From assembly GCA_910586775.1 (NCBI GenBank), contig CAJUJN010000008.1, positions 28,836-92,835 of the forward strand: 64,000 nucleotides of DNA, in the 5' to 3' direction. The translations under genes were made by a program, and so were the position numbers. Under the pieces are notes generated by a model. It searched no databases, had not been told where the DNA came from, and saw only the letters and a program-made list of their open reading frames with translations. Origin of the DNA: an uncultured Acetatifactor sp. Lineage in GTDB: Bacteria > Bacillota > Clostridia > Lachnospirales > Lachnospiraceae. Positions within the stretch are counted from its first letter, which is position 1. Each line of letters begins with the position of its first letter. Below are positions 8,469-17,625 of the stretch, in pieces.

Positions 8469-8550
8469 TTATACTCGTGAACGCATTTAATTGCCGCTTT
8501 CAGCTCTGGAATACCGCGATGCGTTCACTCGTTATACTCTGCAGACGGCA
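8469..8550 (+). repeat. Dispersed palindromic repeat R2, copy a
   Basis: Left arm TTATACTCGTGAACGCAT is followed by about 30 bp and then ATGCGTTCACTCGTTATA, giving an imperfect hairpin of about 18 bp per arm. The internal sequence, including TTAATTGCCGCTTTCAGC and CTCTGG, is nearly identical to the inverted copy at 63397-63474, 55 kb away. It lies downstream of the chemoreceptor gene (stop at 8598). Confidence 0.85.
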
Positions 8551-8597
8551 CAGCCGCCTGACCATGGCGGTCCTGCCGGAACCGTTCATGCGGAAAC

Positions 8598-10280
8598 TTA
8601 CCGCTCTCTCAGCCGGAATCTCTGGACGGCAACCTTCAGTTCTTCCGCCTGGCCGCTTAATTCCCTGGCGGATGCGGCGGATTTTTCCGCCGTGGCAGCG
8701 TTGGTCTGTACTACCTCGGAAATCTGCTCCATCCCCAGCGTCAGCTGCTTCAGCGACTGGGACTGCTCCACCGCGGAGCCTGCTATCCGCTCTACTATCT
8801 CCGTCGATTTCCTGGCGCTGGAGATTACCGCGGCAAGGGCTTCTGTCGTATCGGAGGACAGAGAGGCTCCATATGCCACCAACTGCATGGAGTTTTCAAT
8901 CAGCTGCGTAATATTATGGGCGGAAGCGGAACTCTTGTTCGCCAGGGTCTGAACCTCATCCGCCACAACGGAAAAGCTTCTTCCCGCCTCTCCGGCCCGG
9001 GCTGCTTCCACAGAAGCATTCAGAGACAGAATCTTGGTCTGGAAAGCGATATCTTCCATGGTTTTGATGATTCCGCCAATCTGCTGGGAAGATTTCGAGA
9101 TGTCCTCCATGGCAGCCGTGAGAGCCTCCATTTTCCGGTCACAGATCTCCAGCTGCATGGCAGCTTCTTCCGAAGCAGTCCTGGCATCTCCCGCATCCTC
9201 GGAAGTGCGGTCAACCTGCCTGGATATATCCTGAATGCTGGCAGACAGTTCCTGAACGGCGGCAGCCTGCTCCACACTGCCGCTGGAAAGGGTCTGGGCA
9301 TCCGTTGCCATCTGCACCGACTCCTCGGAAACCTGCTGTGCCGTAACGTGAATACGGGAAAGCGCTGTGTTGAGGGCATCCAGTATCTGCCCCATAGCCG
9401 CCTGAATAGGCGCAAATTCCCCCAAATAATCGTTTCCCACGGTCAGGTTCATATTCCCCTGGGCCATCTGGGCCAGTGTGTAATCGATATCCTGAATATA
9501 TTTCTTCAGCTCCCTTCTGGTCTCGTGGATGGACTCCACAAGCATGCCAATCTCCGAAGTATTGGACTCCAGTGAAAATTTTGCCGAAAGATTTCCCCTG
9601 GAAATCTCCCCTATCTGGTTTTTTACCGCAAGTACGGGACGCATAATCTGAATCCTGGTCACCGCCATGTTCAGCACAGTGATAATGCCCACCATAACCA
9701 GTGCGCAAATCATGGTCATCTCGATATAGTCCTCCCGCTTCTCCAGAGCCTGCAGCTGCTCCAGAGACCTGGTATCCAGCGCGGAGAGAAATGCCTCTTT
9801 CAACTCATTTATTTTCGCTATGGACGCGCTGTATTCCGTTCCGTACACATATTCGATGGCTTTTTCACGCTCTCCAGCCTGCACCTCCTTCATGGCCTCA
9901 TCCTCCAGGGGCACCAGTTCATTGGAAAGGGAGGACATCCGGTCAATCATTTCCTGTTCCTGCTCCGTAATACCAATCTCCTGAAGGGCGGCCACACCCT
10001 TGTCCCTGTTTTTCAGTTCATTGACTTCCCTCCAGTAGTTATCATAATGCTCCTGCCCGCCCGTGGCGGCAAATGCCCTGACTTCATTGGTCAGATAGGC
10101 AGAACCGTCCATAAACCGATTGGCATTATAGGTAAGTTCAAACCGTTCCTCGCTTGCATCATTCAGCTGTTTGCTGACACCGCTGTAGGAAAACAGGGAA
10201 ACTACCAGAAACAGCAGCGCCAGAATGGAGATTCCATTCAAAATCAATATCAGTGTGGATTGCTTCATCGCTCTTTTCAT
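8598..10280 (-). CDS. Methyl-accepting chemotaxis protein
   Basis: Chemoreceptor of 560 aa. TM1 (about 10-30) and TM2 (about 187-207) bracket a ~155-residue ligand-binding domain that looks like a four-helix bundle. HAMP and a second HAMP-like segment (about 210-315) lead into the cytoplasmic coiled coil. The conserved hairpin tip (EDIAFQTKILSLNASVEAAR, about 409-428) and ADEVQTLANKS that follows are diagnostic. The protein ends without a CheR-docking pentapeptide. No che or flagellar gene lies in the window, so it presumably signals to a kinase encoded elsewhere. The ligand is unknown. An alternative start four codons in (MKQSTL) is possible. Confidence 0.95.
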   Translation of the reverse strand: MKRAMKQSTLILILNGISILALLFLVVSLFSYSGVSKQLNDASEERFELTYNANRFMDGSAYLTNEVRAFAATGGQEHYDNYWREVNELKNRDKGVAALQEIGITEQEQEMIDRMSSLSNELVPLEDEAMKEVQAGEREKAIEYVYGTEYSASIAKINELKEAFLSALDTRSLEQLQALEKREDYIEMTMICALVMVGIITVLNMAVTRIQIMRPVLAVKNQIGEISRGNLSAKFSLESNTSEIGMLVESIHETRRELKKYIQDIDYTLAQMAQGNMNLTVGNDYLGEFAPIQAAMGQILDALNTALSRIHVTAQQVSEESVQMATDAQTLSSGSVEQAAAVQELSASIQDISRQVDRTSEDAGDARTASEEAAMQLEICDRKMEALTAAMEDISKSSQQIGGIIKTMEDIAFQTKILSLNASVEAARAGEAGRSFSVVADEVQTLANKSSASAHNITQLIENSMQLVAYGASLSSDTTEALAAVISSARKSTEIVERIAGSAVEQSQSLKQLTLGMEQISEVVQTNAATAEKSAASARELSGQAEELKVAVQRFRLRER

Positions 10281-10432
10281 ATTATACTCCTCTCAATGCA
10301 TCCCAAGACGCCTTTCCTGCTGTCCCTCCCCGTCCATACGGCAGTTCCGCATATCGGGGGACGGAAATTCCACCCCATGCAGCTCCCCCCGTCCACGCGG
10401 CGATTCCGGGCAAAAAACATGGAAAAACGCAA

Positions 10433-11455
10433 TCACAACTCTTTAACAAAACAGATAATCCGGTTCGCCTCACGGAACCCCATGGCCCGGTGAAAACCCG
10501 GGCTGTCTGTATTTTCCAGCTCACAGTCACTGGCAAATTCCCTGCATTCCCTCTCTCCTGCCCATTTCTCGCATTCCCTCAAAAGCGCCCGGGCATAGCC
10601 CCTGTTCCGGAACTCTTCCCGCACGAATATGCCTTCCAGATAACCCACGGGCGTGGATTCGGTTCCTTCCACATAATCATGCCGCAGCCCGCACTGGGCA
10701 AATCCCACGGGAAGTCCCCCTGCATAGGACAGGAAAAAGCAGGCGTCCTCTTTCGTCATTGTCCCGCAAATGTCCTCAGCCATTTCCTGCAGGGTATGAC
10801 TGTCCCACATCTGTACGGCCAGTTCCGCCACAGTGTCCGCATCCTGCAAACCGGCTTTTCTTATCCGAAAAACCGTCCACTGTTCCTTTTCCGTAACGTT
10901 GTAGATATCCCTGTTCATCTTTTTCTCGAAATATGATTTTAATGCCAGGTTATCCTCCCACTTATCCCGGGGATAGGAACCGTATCTGCGCTTTACGTCT
11001 TCCATCCGCTCTTCCATGTCCAGCACTCCCCGGCTGCCTGCCAGGGAATCACACAGCCGGATCAGCATATCATACTCATCCGTGACAGCTGTCTGCAATG
11101 CCTCCCGTATCATGCGCAGTTCCTCTTCCGTGGTGTCGAAATTTCCGATGTAACCGTCGGTGGTTTTGTCATGAAAGGAATGGGTGAGGCAAATCCGTGC
11201 CGCTTCGTCATACCCCAGGGACAGCATATATGAATAGCCGTCGGATACATGTCCCAGATGCCTTCCGCCGAATTTTCTCCCTATGTCATGCAGCAGTCCC
11301 AGTATGTATGCCTTGTCCGGATCCATATCTCCGCAGGCCCGGGCGATTCTCTCCGCGCAGTGAGCCGCCACGCGGCTGTGATCCCCCCAGGGTCCCGGGT
11401 TACACTTCTCAGCTTCCACCAAAAGTTCTTCTGCCTGTTTTCTTGTGAGCAACAT
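10433..11455 (-). CDS. Fusion protein: HD hydrolase + AAC(6')-like N-acetyltransferase
   Basis: Single frame of 340 aa with two domains. Residues ~1-185 are an HD-type metal-dependent hydrolase domain: H26, the H56-D57 pair in LLHDIGR, and a distal D136. Residues ~195-340 are a GNAT acetyltransferase: acetyl-CoA loop RNRGYARALL (about 283-292), preceded by YLEGIFVREEF and followed by FASDCELEN and FHRAMGFREANRIICF. That pattern is typical of aminoglycoside 6'-N-acetyltransferases and near relatives. A -35/-10 pair (11488-11516) lies about 35-60 bp upstream. The acetyltransferase may confer aminoglycoside modification, but it could equally act on another small amine. A hydrolase-acetyltransferase fusion is unusual. 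Confidence 0.85.
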   Translation of the reverse strand: MLLTRKQAEELLVEAEKCNPGPWGDHSRVAAHCAERIARACGDMDPDKAYILGLLHDIGRKFGGRHLGHVSDGYSYMLSLGYDEAARICLTHSFHDKTTDGYIGNFDTTEEELRMIREALQTAVTDEYDMLIRLCDSLAGSRGVLDMEERMEDVKRRYGSYPRDKWEDNLALKSYFEKKMNRDIYNVTEKEQWTVFRIRKAGLQDADTVAELAVQMWDSHTLQEMAEDICGTMTKEDACFFLSYAGGLPVGFAQCGLRHDYVEGTESTPVGYLEGIFVREEFRNRGYARALLRECEKWAGERECREFASDCELENTDSPGFHRAMGFREANRIICFVKEL

Positions 11456-11487
11456 AATTTTCCTTCCTGATTTCCATCGCTGCTTTC

Positions 11488-11516
11488 AGTATATATGATA
11501 TATATGCATTTGTAAA
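11488..11516 (-). promoter_or_regulatory. Sigma-A promoter of the HD-acetyltransferase gene
   Basis: TTTACA (11511-11516) and TATACT (11488-11493) on the minus strand have a 17-bp spacer. The gene starts at 11455. Confidence 0.7.
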
Positions 11517-11700
11517 GCATTTTACCGCCAGTACAGCTTTGCGCCGAATCCTATTTCACATCTCAAAGGTGTACTGTATGTTGCATTGCACACACAGTAC
11601 AACGGCAGAATATTCACCCAGGTATATGCTGCAAAGTAACCTGTTTCTCACTGTTCCGAAGCTGTGTTCTGAAATATATCTGATCAATGCCTTTACATAC

Positions 11701-11729
11701 TTGATTATAGTAAAGGAAAGTGTTAAAAT
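11701..11729 (+). promoter_or_regulatory. Sigma-A promoter of the hemerythrin gene
   Basis: TTGATT (11701-11706) and TAAAAT (11724-11729) are 17 bp apart on the plus strand, about 45 bp before the hemerythrin start codon. Confidence 0.7.
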
Positions 11730-11774
11730 TAGGAATCATTATGAATATCTTGATATACAGGAGGAATCACTACA

Positions 11775-12176
11775 ATGTACGAAATGAAACCGGAATATTA
11801 CACAGGAATCGAAGCCATAGACCAGGAGCATGGAAAATTATTTTCCCTGGCCCAGGAAACCCATGAGCTGTTGAATGACAATCTTCAATACGATAAAACA
11901 GAAAGCCTTACCCGTCTGATTTCCGAACTCATTGATTACACAAAAATACACTTTTCCCATGAGGAAGCTTATTTGGAAAAAATTCAATATGAGCATATAA
12001 AAGAACACATTGCCCAGCACCGCAGCTTCGAGGAAAGTCTGCTGCGGTTTGATCTGGACGATATGGGAGAGGATGCCGAAAGCCAGAATGCATTTGTGGA
12101 GGATCTGCTGGGGTTCCTGATCACCTGGCTGATCAATCATATCCAGAGGACAGACATGCTCTATGTAAACCGGTAA
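11775..12176 (+). CDS. Bacteriohemerythrin
   Basis: Protein of 133 aa, the usual size of a stand-alone bacterial hemerythrin, which binds O2 at a non-heme di-iron site. The expected ligands are visible: H19 (AIDQEHGKLF), H59 and E63 (IHFSHEEAYLE), H78 and H82 (KEHIAQHRSF), and H122 with D127 (WLINHIQRTD). A ribosome binding site (AGGAGG) precedes the ATG by about 10 nt, and a promoter lies at 11701-11729. It is monocistronic and convergent with the TRIC-family gene. In strict anaerobes such proteins are thought to scavenge or sense oxygen; that role here is inference. Confidence 0.93.
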   Translation: MYEMKPEYYTGIEAIDQEHGKLFSLAQETHELLNDNLQYDKTESLTRLISELIDYTKIHFSHEEAYLEKIQYEHIKEHIAQHRSFEESLLRFDLDDMGEDAESQNAFVEDLLGFLITWLINHIQRTDMLYVNR

Positions 12177-12217
12177 AGCCGGGGTTTTCCGACTTCTGGC
12201 ATCGCGCTGCGCTCCTG

Positions 12218-12859
12218 TCATTTTATCCGGGGCAAATCCCACTCAAAATGCGCTGCCAGGAGACGGATTACCACCACCAGGCCGCCTGCCATCCACAATG
12301 CGCCGGCGGCACTGACCAGCCGGTCCGCGATATGGTAATACATCATGGCACCTGCCAGTGCTGCCAGTGCATAAATGCGCTTTCGGAAAATCTTCGGCAC
12401 TTCCCCTGCCATGGTATCCCGCAGCATGCCGCCGCCCACACCGGTGAGCACGCCCACGAATACGGAGAGAAAGCCGTTTTCCCCGTATCCGCATTCTATT
12501 GCCGTCCTCACGCCGATGACGGAAAACAGTCCCAGCCCCAGAGAATCCACCAGATTGAGAAATATTTCAAACCAGTGACGGTTCTTCTCCGACCAGGAAT
12601 AGCGGGCCAGAACAAATGCCGTCAGGGCAGTGGCTGTGGCCCAGGTCACATAGACCGGGTTCTGGAAGGCTGCCGGCGGCGTATTACCCAGAAGCAGATC
12701 CCGTATAATGCCCCCGCCCACTGCCGTCACCACTCCCAATACCACCACGCCCAGGACATCCATTTTCTTCCGCATGGCCGTCATGGCTCCCGACACGGAA
12801 AACGCCACGGTCCCCAATATCTCGGTTACCGATACCATGTAATGCATCCAGTCCATCAT
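12218..12859 (-). CDS. TRIC/UPF0126-family membrane protein
   Basis: Protein of 213 aa with about seven hydrophobic segments and two homologous halves. Each half carries the glycine-rich signature of the family: VTAVGGGIIRDLLLG (about 43-57) and LTGVGGGMLRDTMAGE. Members are trimeric intracellular cation-channel relatives, and some bacterial ones have been proposed to transport small molecules. AGGGGG precedes the ATG. It stands alone between a convergent hemerythrin gene and a 318-bp intergenic region, so its context gives no functional hint. Confidence 0.9.
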   Translation of the reverse strand: MMDWMHYMVSVTEILGTVAFSVSGAMTAMRKKMDVLGVVVLGVVTAVGGGIIRDLLLGNTPPAAFQNPVYVTWATATALTAFVLARYSWSEKNRHWFEIFLNLVDSLGLGLFSVIGVRTAIECGYGENGFLSVFVGVLTGVGGGMLRDTMAGEVPKIFRKRIYALAALAGAMMYYHIADRLVSAAGALWMAGGLVVVIRLLAAHFEWDLPRIK

Positions 12860-13012
12860 TTAGTCCCCCTGTACGTTCTTCTGAATTTCTTTGCCGCCAA
12901 ACGGGCTTTCCCGGACAATTGCAACCCCGGTACTCACAAGACGGCAGCCTGCAGAACGCTTATCTTTTACGATATGATTATACAGCAGTCTGTCAAAATA
13001 GCAAGCTCCGTA

Positions 13013-13041
13013 TTGTATTTTCAGCAGCCAGGCATTATAAT
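13013..13041 (+). promoter_or_regulatory. Sigma-A promoter of the deacetylase-like gene
   Basis: TTGTAT (13013-13018) and TATAAT (13036-13041) are 17 bp apart. Transcription would start at about 13048, within repeat R4a, so the hairpins of that element become part of the 5' leader. Confidence 0.7.
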
Positions 13042-13126
13042 GACAGTAAACCCCCATGCAAAAAGGCCCGGCTGCCCCACCCTGCATGAAAGCCGGGGGT
13101 ACTGTGGATGAACACAAACCCGCAGG
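13042..13126 (+). repeat. Dispersed repeat R4, copy a
   Basis: This 85-bp element starts GACAGTAAACCCCCATGCAA and ends ACACAAACCCGCAGG. It is closely similar to the inverse of 29473-29557. Complementary arms (AGTAAACCCCC against GGGGGTACTGT, and CCCGGCTG against AAAGCCGGG) allow a stable hairpin. It begins directly after a -10 box, so it is transcribed as the leader of the next gene. Confidence 0.8.
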
Positions 13127-13177
13127 AGAACCTGCCAAAAACCCTGCGCCCGGCAAACGGGCAGAAAGGATAGAAGC

Positions 13178-15544
13178 ATGAATCAGGCTGTAATCGTCAA
13201 TATCTACAATTTTATCCGCATGTCCCATGTAGAACCCAGCATCTTTATCCCGGACGATTTCGAAACTGTCCGAAACCAGATAACCCTGGTCCGGCAGTAC
13301 GGTTTTCCGGCAACCTATGCATTAAAATACGATGCCCTCATGGAGCCCCGCTATCAGGAGCTGCTGAAAACTTTCACGGGCGACACGGATGAAATCTCCG
13401 CCTGGTGGGAAATCACGGAGCCGCTGTGCAGAAAGGCCGGGGTGGCCTTCCGGGGCGTCCGTAGCGAAGAATATGACGAGCGCGTCAACAGCGCTTACAG
13501 CATCGGCTACACGCCGGAAGAACGCCGGAAACTGGTTGACGCCTATATGGAAGATTTTTACCGGGTTTTCGGTTATTATCCCAGGACCATCGGCTCCTGG
13601 GTGCTGGACACGGTAACCGTCTCCCATGCGGCGGAAAAATACGGCGTCATTGGAAGCGCCATCTGCCGGGACCAGATGGGAACCGACGGATTTACTCTCT
13701 GGGGCGGGTTTCCCAACGGTATCTACTATCCAAGCCGCAATAACGAAAACCTTCCGGCCAATACATATGAAGGACAGCTTTCTGTCCCCATGTTCCGGCT
13801 GCTGGGGCCTGATCCCATCTACAACTTCGAACAGGATGTACGCGCCGGGCTTCAGGGAGTCTACACTTTGGAACCCTCATGGCTCATCGGGCGCAATCCG
13901 GAATGGATATCCTGGTTTTTCGGCTGTCTGACGGAAGAAGATGCCCTGGGAGCAGGATACGCCCATGTGGGGCAGGAAAACAATTTCCTCTGGGAGAATA
14001 TAAAGCCCGGTATGGAGCCGCAGCTGAAAAAGCTGAAAGAACTTCATGCAGAAGGGAAAATCAGAATCGAAACCATGGCCGCAAGCGCAGAATGGTTCGG
14101 CAGGACTTACCGTCTCACCCCGCCCATGACCTTCCAGGCTTCCCGGGACTGGGATACGGACAACGGACTGTCTGCCCAGTGGTATGCCTGCAGCAACTAC
14201 CGGTTGGGCTTCCTGGGCGAGAAGGGACATCTGCGCATCCGTGATTTCTTCCTGTACCGCCAGGAGTATCCGTCCAGATACCTGAATGCACCCATGGACA
14301 ATGCCAAAAGCACCTTCGACGCATTGCCGGTACTGTTCCCTCAGATTTGGATGGACGAAAATGGCACACGGCCGTTTATCCGGCTGTTGGATGAAGACGG
14401 AAAAGAGCCCTGCGGTACAATCTGCTATAAAGCCCTGGATAAACTCAGTGCCCGGGCAATGCTCTGCGGAGAAAAGGACAAAAGCCTGACGGCCTGCTTT
14501 ACCCTTTCACCCGACAGGATGGTACTGGAGGGAAATTGCCGCCTGTCCTTTGACACCCTTCCGGTTTTCCGGTCCTGTGAAAACGGAAAAATCACGATGG
14601 AACACCGGGGGTTTTCTTACGGATTTGAAGTGGAAAAAGGTCGAATTGCCCATTGCGGAACAGACGGCCTGGAACTTTATCCTGAAGAGGGAACACTGTG
14701 CCTGAAGCTTGGGGCGCATATTGAAAAGGAAGCTGTTTTCAAAGCGCCCTCACTGCATGGTACCAGGCAGGAAATTCCTGCCGGCAGACCCGTTTCTTCC
14801 GCAGTCATCCCGGTTCCCCCCATGGCTCCGGTTATGGAGCCGGCATCCTGCGTCTTCCCTGCAGGCAGCACCGCGCAGGTCCGGATATATGCAGAGGAAC
14901 CAGGCGATATCCGCTATACTCTGAACGGGTCGGAGCCCACGGAAAGCTCCGCTCTTTACACCCGTCCCCTTGAACTGGACACGGACACAATTATCCTGGC
15001 AAGGCTCTTCCTGCCAGACGGACGTTTAAGCGAAGTTTTTGCATCGGAATACCGTTTCAGCATTCCGGGCATACTTCTCACCAGTACTACACGTTTTGAC
15101 CCGCGCCCTGTCTTCCGGGGAAAAGGCATTACAGACCTTCTGGAATCCAGACGCGGCTCCCTGGACTATCTGGACGGCCGTTGGCGGGGAACCCTTGAAA
15201 ATCTGGAAGTCTGCGGCCGGCTTCCGGCACTTATGCCCGTGGGCCAGATCACGGCAGGCTTCCTCTCCCATCACCGCTCGGGAATCATTTATCCTGAGTT
15301 CCTGGAACTTTTCACAGGACCTGACCCTGAGCACCTGACCCTGACCGCGGACCTTGCCCTTCCCTGCGGCCCCTGTGCCAGAGAAATTGCCAGACAGGAT
15401 TTCTCCCTTTCTGTGAACAAAGAAATCGGCGCTTTCCGGTTTGTGGCACACCGATATGCGAAAATGCCTCAGTGGTGCTGCTATAAAGGCTCCCCGGGTG
15501 TATTCACCATGGCAGATAATATCATCGTTTCACCCGGAAAATAA
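13178..15544 (+). CDS. Cytoplasmic polysaccharide-deacetylase-like protein with CHB_HEX_C domain
   Basis: Protein of 788 aa without signal peptide or transmembrane segment. The N-terminal ~330 residues look like a (beta/alpha) barrel related to polysaccharide deacetylase/GH57-type folds: VNIYNFIRMSHVEPS, then QITLVRQYGFPATYAL, and a central block IGSWVLDTVTVSHAAEKYGV. A middle beta-rich region follows. Residues ~555-630 match the chitobiase/hexosaminidase C-terminal fold (IRYTLNGSEPTESSALY), and the last ~150 resemble a discoidin-like sandwich (MPVGQITAGFLSHHRSGIIYPEF). AAAGGA precedes the ATG. It is probably a carbohydrate-active or sugar-binding protein; I cannot name the reaction. Confidence 0.65.
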   Translation: MNQAVIVNIYNFIRMSHVEPSIFIPDDFETVRNQITLVRQYGFPATYALKYDALMEPRYQELLKTFTGDTDEISAWWEITEPLCRKAGVAFRGVRSEEYDERVNSAYSIGYTPEERRKLVDAYMEDFYRVFGYYPRTIGSWVLDTVTVSHAAEKYGVIGSAICRDQMGTDGFTLWGGFPNGIYYPSRNNENLPANTYEGQLSVPMFRLLGPDPIYNFEQDVRAGLQGVYTLEPSWLIGRNPEWISWFFGCLTEEDALGAGYAHVGQENNFLWENIKPGMEPQLKKLKELHAEGKIRIETMAASAEWFGRTYRLTPPMTFQASRDWDTDNGLSAQWYACSNYRLGFLGEKGHLRIRDFFLYRQEYPSRYLNAPMDNAKSTFDALPVLFPQIWMDENGTRPFIRLLDEDGKEPCGTICYKALDKLSARAMLCGEKDKSLTACFTLSPDRMVLEGNCRLSFDTLPVFRSCENGKITMEHRGFSYGFEVEKGRIAHCGTDGLELYPEEGTLCLKLGAHIEKEAVFKAPSLHGTRQEIPAGRPVSSAVIPVPPMAPVMEPASCVFPAGSTAQVRIYAEEPGDIRYTLNGSEPTESSALYTRPLELDTDTIILARLFLPDGRLSEVFASEYRFSIPGILLTSTTRFDPRPVFRGKGITDLLESRRGSLDYLDGRWRGTLENLEVCGRLPALMPVGQITAGFLSHHRSGIIYPEFLELFTGPDPEHLTLTADLALPCGPCAREIARQDFSLSVNKEIGAFRFVAHRYAKMPQWCCYKGSPGVFTMADNIIVSPGK

Positions 15545-15574
15545 GCCGCACCACGGCAGGCTGCTGAGCAGATG

Positions 15575-17479
15575 CTATTCGTTTGTATAATACTGCGCCT
15601 GGGCATGCCACAGCTCGTAATATTCCCCCTGTTCATCCCGCAGAAGCTCCTCATGGCTCCCCCGCTGCACCAGCCGTCCCTCATGGAACACCGCAATGTC
15701 ATTGCAGAACCGGCAGGAGGAGAGCCTGTGGGAAATGTAAATGGCAGTCTTATCCTTGACCATGGCGTCAAATCCGGAATAAATCTCATATTCCGACAGG
15801 GGATCCAGACTGGCGGTAGGCTCGTCTAACAGCACAAAGGGCGCGTCCTTATACAGGGCCCTGGCAATGGCAATCTTCTGGGCCTCCCCGCCGGAGATCT
15901 CCACGCCGTCATCCGCAATGTCCTGATAGAGACAGGTATTCAGCCCATTAGGCAGCTCCGCAAGGCGCTCTTTCAGCCCCGCCTGCTCAAGGCACTTCAC
16001 TGCCCGTTCCCTGTCCACCTCCATGGACGATGCCACATTGTCCCCCAGAGGCAGGGAAAGCAGCCGAAAATCCTGAAACACCACAGAGAACAGCCGAATG
16101 TATTCCTCCTGCCTGAACTTGCGGATATCCACCCCGTTTAACAGGATTTCTCCCTCCTGGGGATCATACAGGCGGCACATGAGCTTGATCATTGTGGTTT
16201 TGCCGGAGCCGTTCATGCCCACGATGGCCATGCGCTCCCCAATGCGCAGCTTCATGGAAAGGTTTTTCAGCGCATAGGTTTCCGTTCCCGGATACCGGAA
16301 GGAAACATTGCGGAATTCAATTTCATATTGATTGTCAAACCGTTTTTCCACCGGAAGCTTCCCTTTATACATCTCATCGCTGATACTCAACATCTCCAGT
16401 GTACTGCGCTCCCGCCTTGCCGTCAGCGCCAGTTCCCGGTACTGCTGTCCCATATTCTGAAGGCCTCCCACAATCTTTGTGACGGATTCCGCAAATTTGA
16501 TGACACTGCCCACAGGAAATGCTCCCATCAGGGCATATGCGCCGGAAACCAGGTATCCCGTCAGAGACAGCAGGCTGCCTGTACTTCCCTCCAGAGCCCC
16601 AACCCTCCCGCTAAGTTTTTCCAGAACGGTGGCCCAGGGCATGACTTTTTCCGCCTCCCTGACATGATCCGAAGTGTACTTTTTCATCAGATTATAGCCG
16701 TCGTAGAGGTGGATATCCTTGATAAAATGGTACTCTCCGCTCATGCAGCGCCTCACCCAGTACCAGGAGAAGCAGTAATATTTCCGAAAGACTTCCTCCG
16801 GATAGGGAGACGTTGTCCGCAGAAGCCGTTCCTGATAGGCCGCGTTGGCCTTTGTCCTTGCGGCTGTCAGGAGCCACAGGAGGATTCCAAGGGCGGCAAG
16901 CCCCAGATACATCCACAGATTCCGGGAGATGATGATTATTTTCAAAATGGGATATGCCACCACAAGGGAACAGCACAGATTCAAAATCCCTGACACAATG
17001 GAGTCAAATTTCCAGAACAGGTCATAAATGCCTGCTCCCCATCCGTGGGCCTTGTCGATGCGGTCCTGCATATCTTTCACATAAGGACTGTTTACCAGGG
17101 AATAATCCATGCTCTGGAACTTGGCGGCAAGGTTTCCGTCATATACTCTTGCGATATTCATCTTTCCCGGCTCAACGAATTCGTGCCACAGAACAGAAGA
17201 CAGCACGGCTGCCAGTGTGGGCAGCACCAGAAGAAGAATTACCGCTTTCATGATTTCCTCCATGGGCCTGGCCTCATACAGCATCTCCAGAATATCCGCT
17301 GACAGCACCACCGCCAGGGCACCTCCCACTGCGTCCAGAAGCAGCCGTATACAGTCCAGCAGATAGTATGTTTTATCGATCTTATATACATGTAATAACA
17401 AATCCCTGATGTTTTTTATATTTTCCCGAAATGGAAGTTTACTGGTCAGATCCTCCGGCCCGGAATGTTTTTCTGCCAT
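15575..17479 (-). CDS. ABC exporter half-transporter, cassette 1, second
   Basis: Fused permease-ATPase of 634 aa. The transmembrane domain spans about 40-330, with an ABC-transporter class I fold expected. The ATPase domain spans about 385-630: Walker A GMNGSGKTT, Q-loop VVFQDFRLL, signature ISGGEAQK, Walker B FVLLDEPTASLD, and H-loop ISHRLSS. It lies 146 bp downstream of a second, different half-transporter, and the two most likely form a heterodimer. Upstream lie a GHKL kinase and a LytTR regulator. The same four-gene order recurs at 32806-39027. The substrate is unknown; peptides or lipids are plausible from the family. Confidence 0.9.
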   Translation of the reverse strand: MAEKHSGPEDLTSKLPFRENIKNIRDLLLHVYKIDKTYYLLDCIRLLLDAVGGALAVVLSADILEMLYEARPMEEIMKAVILLLVLPTLAAVLSSVLWHEFVEPGKMNIARVYDGNLAAKFQSMDYSLVNSPYVKDMQDRIDKAHGWGAGIYDLFWKFDSIVSGILNLCCSLVVAYPILKIIIISRNLWMYLGLAALGILLWLLTAARTKANAAYQERLLRTTSPYPEEVFRKYYCFSWYWVRRCMSGEYHFIKDIHLYDGYNLMKKYTSDHVREAEKVMPWATVLEKLSGRVGALEGSTGSLLSLTGYLVSGAYALMGAFPVGSVIKFAESVTKIVGGLQNMGQQYRELALTARRERSTLEMLSISDEMYKGKLPVEKRFDNQYEIEFRNVSFRYPGTETYALKNLSMKLRIGERMAIVGMNGSGKTTMIKLMCRLYDPQEGEILLNGVDIRKFRQEEYIRLFSVVFQDFRLLSLPLGDNVASSMEVDRERAVKCLEQAGLKERLAELPNGLNTCLYQDIADDGVEISGGEAQKIAIARALYKDAPFVLLDEPTASLDPLSEYEIYSGFDAMVKDKTAIYISHRLSSCRFCNDIAVFHEGRLVQRGSHEELLRDEQGEYYELWHAQAQYYTNE

Positions 17480-17625
17480 TTTATATACCCCGCTTTCCCT
17501 GTCAATGTCTTTCTTTTTATCTTCTTCATTTTGTTTCCCTTAAAACCAGATCCCTTCAGCTCCCCGCTTAAACCGCCGGAATGCCTTCTGCGCTGTCCCC
17601 GGAGTCGATATCGTATTATAACAGT

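Larger units (their letters stand above)
11456..11774. other. Divergent promoter region
   Basis: These 319 bp carry the minus-strand promoter for the HD-acetyltransferase gene and the plus-strand promoter for the hemerythrin gene. Between them lies an inverted repeat TGTACTGT/ACAGTACA (11570-11577 and 11594-11601, 16-bp gap) that could bind a dimeric regulator. No gene is present. Confidence 0.55.

Noticed and set aside
13081..13228. Possible start of the deacetylase-like gene further upstream, and the antisense 122-codon frame
   Set aside because: The AAAGGA site fits the ATG at 13178, and the antisense frame crosses the promoter and R4a.
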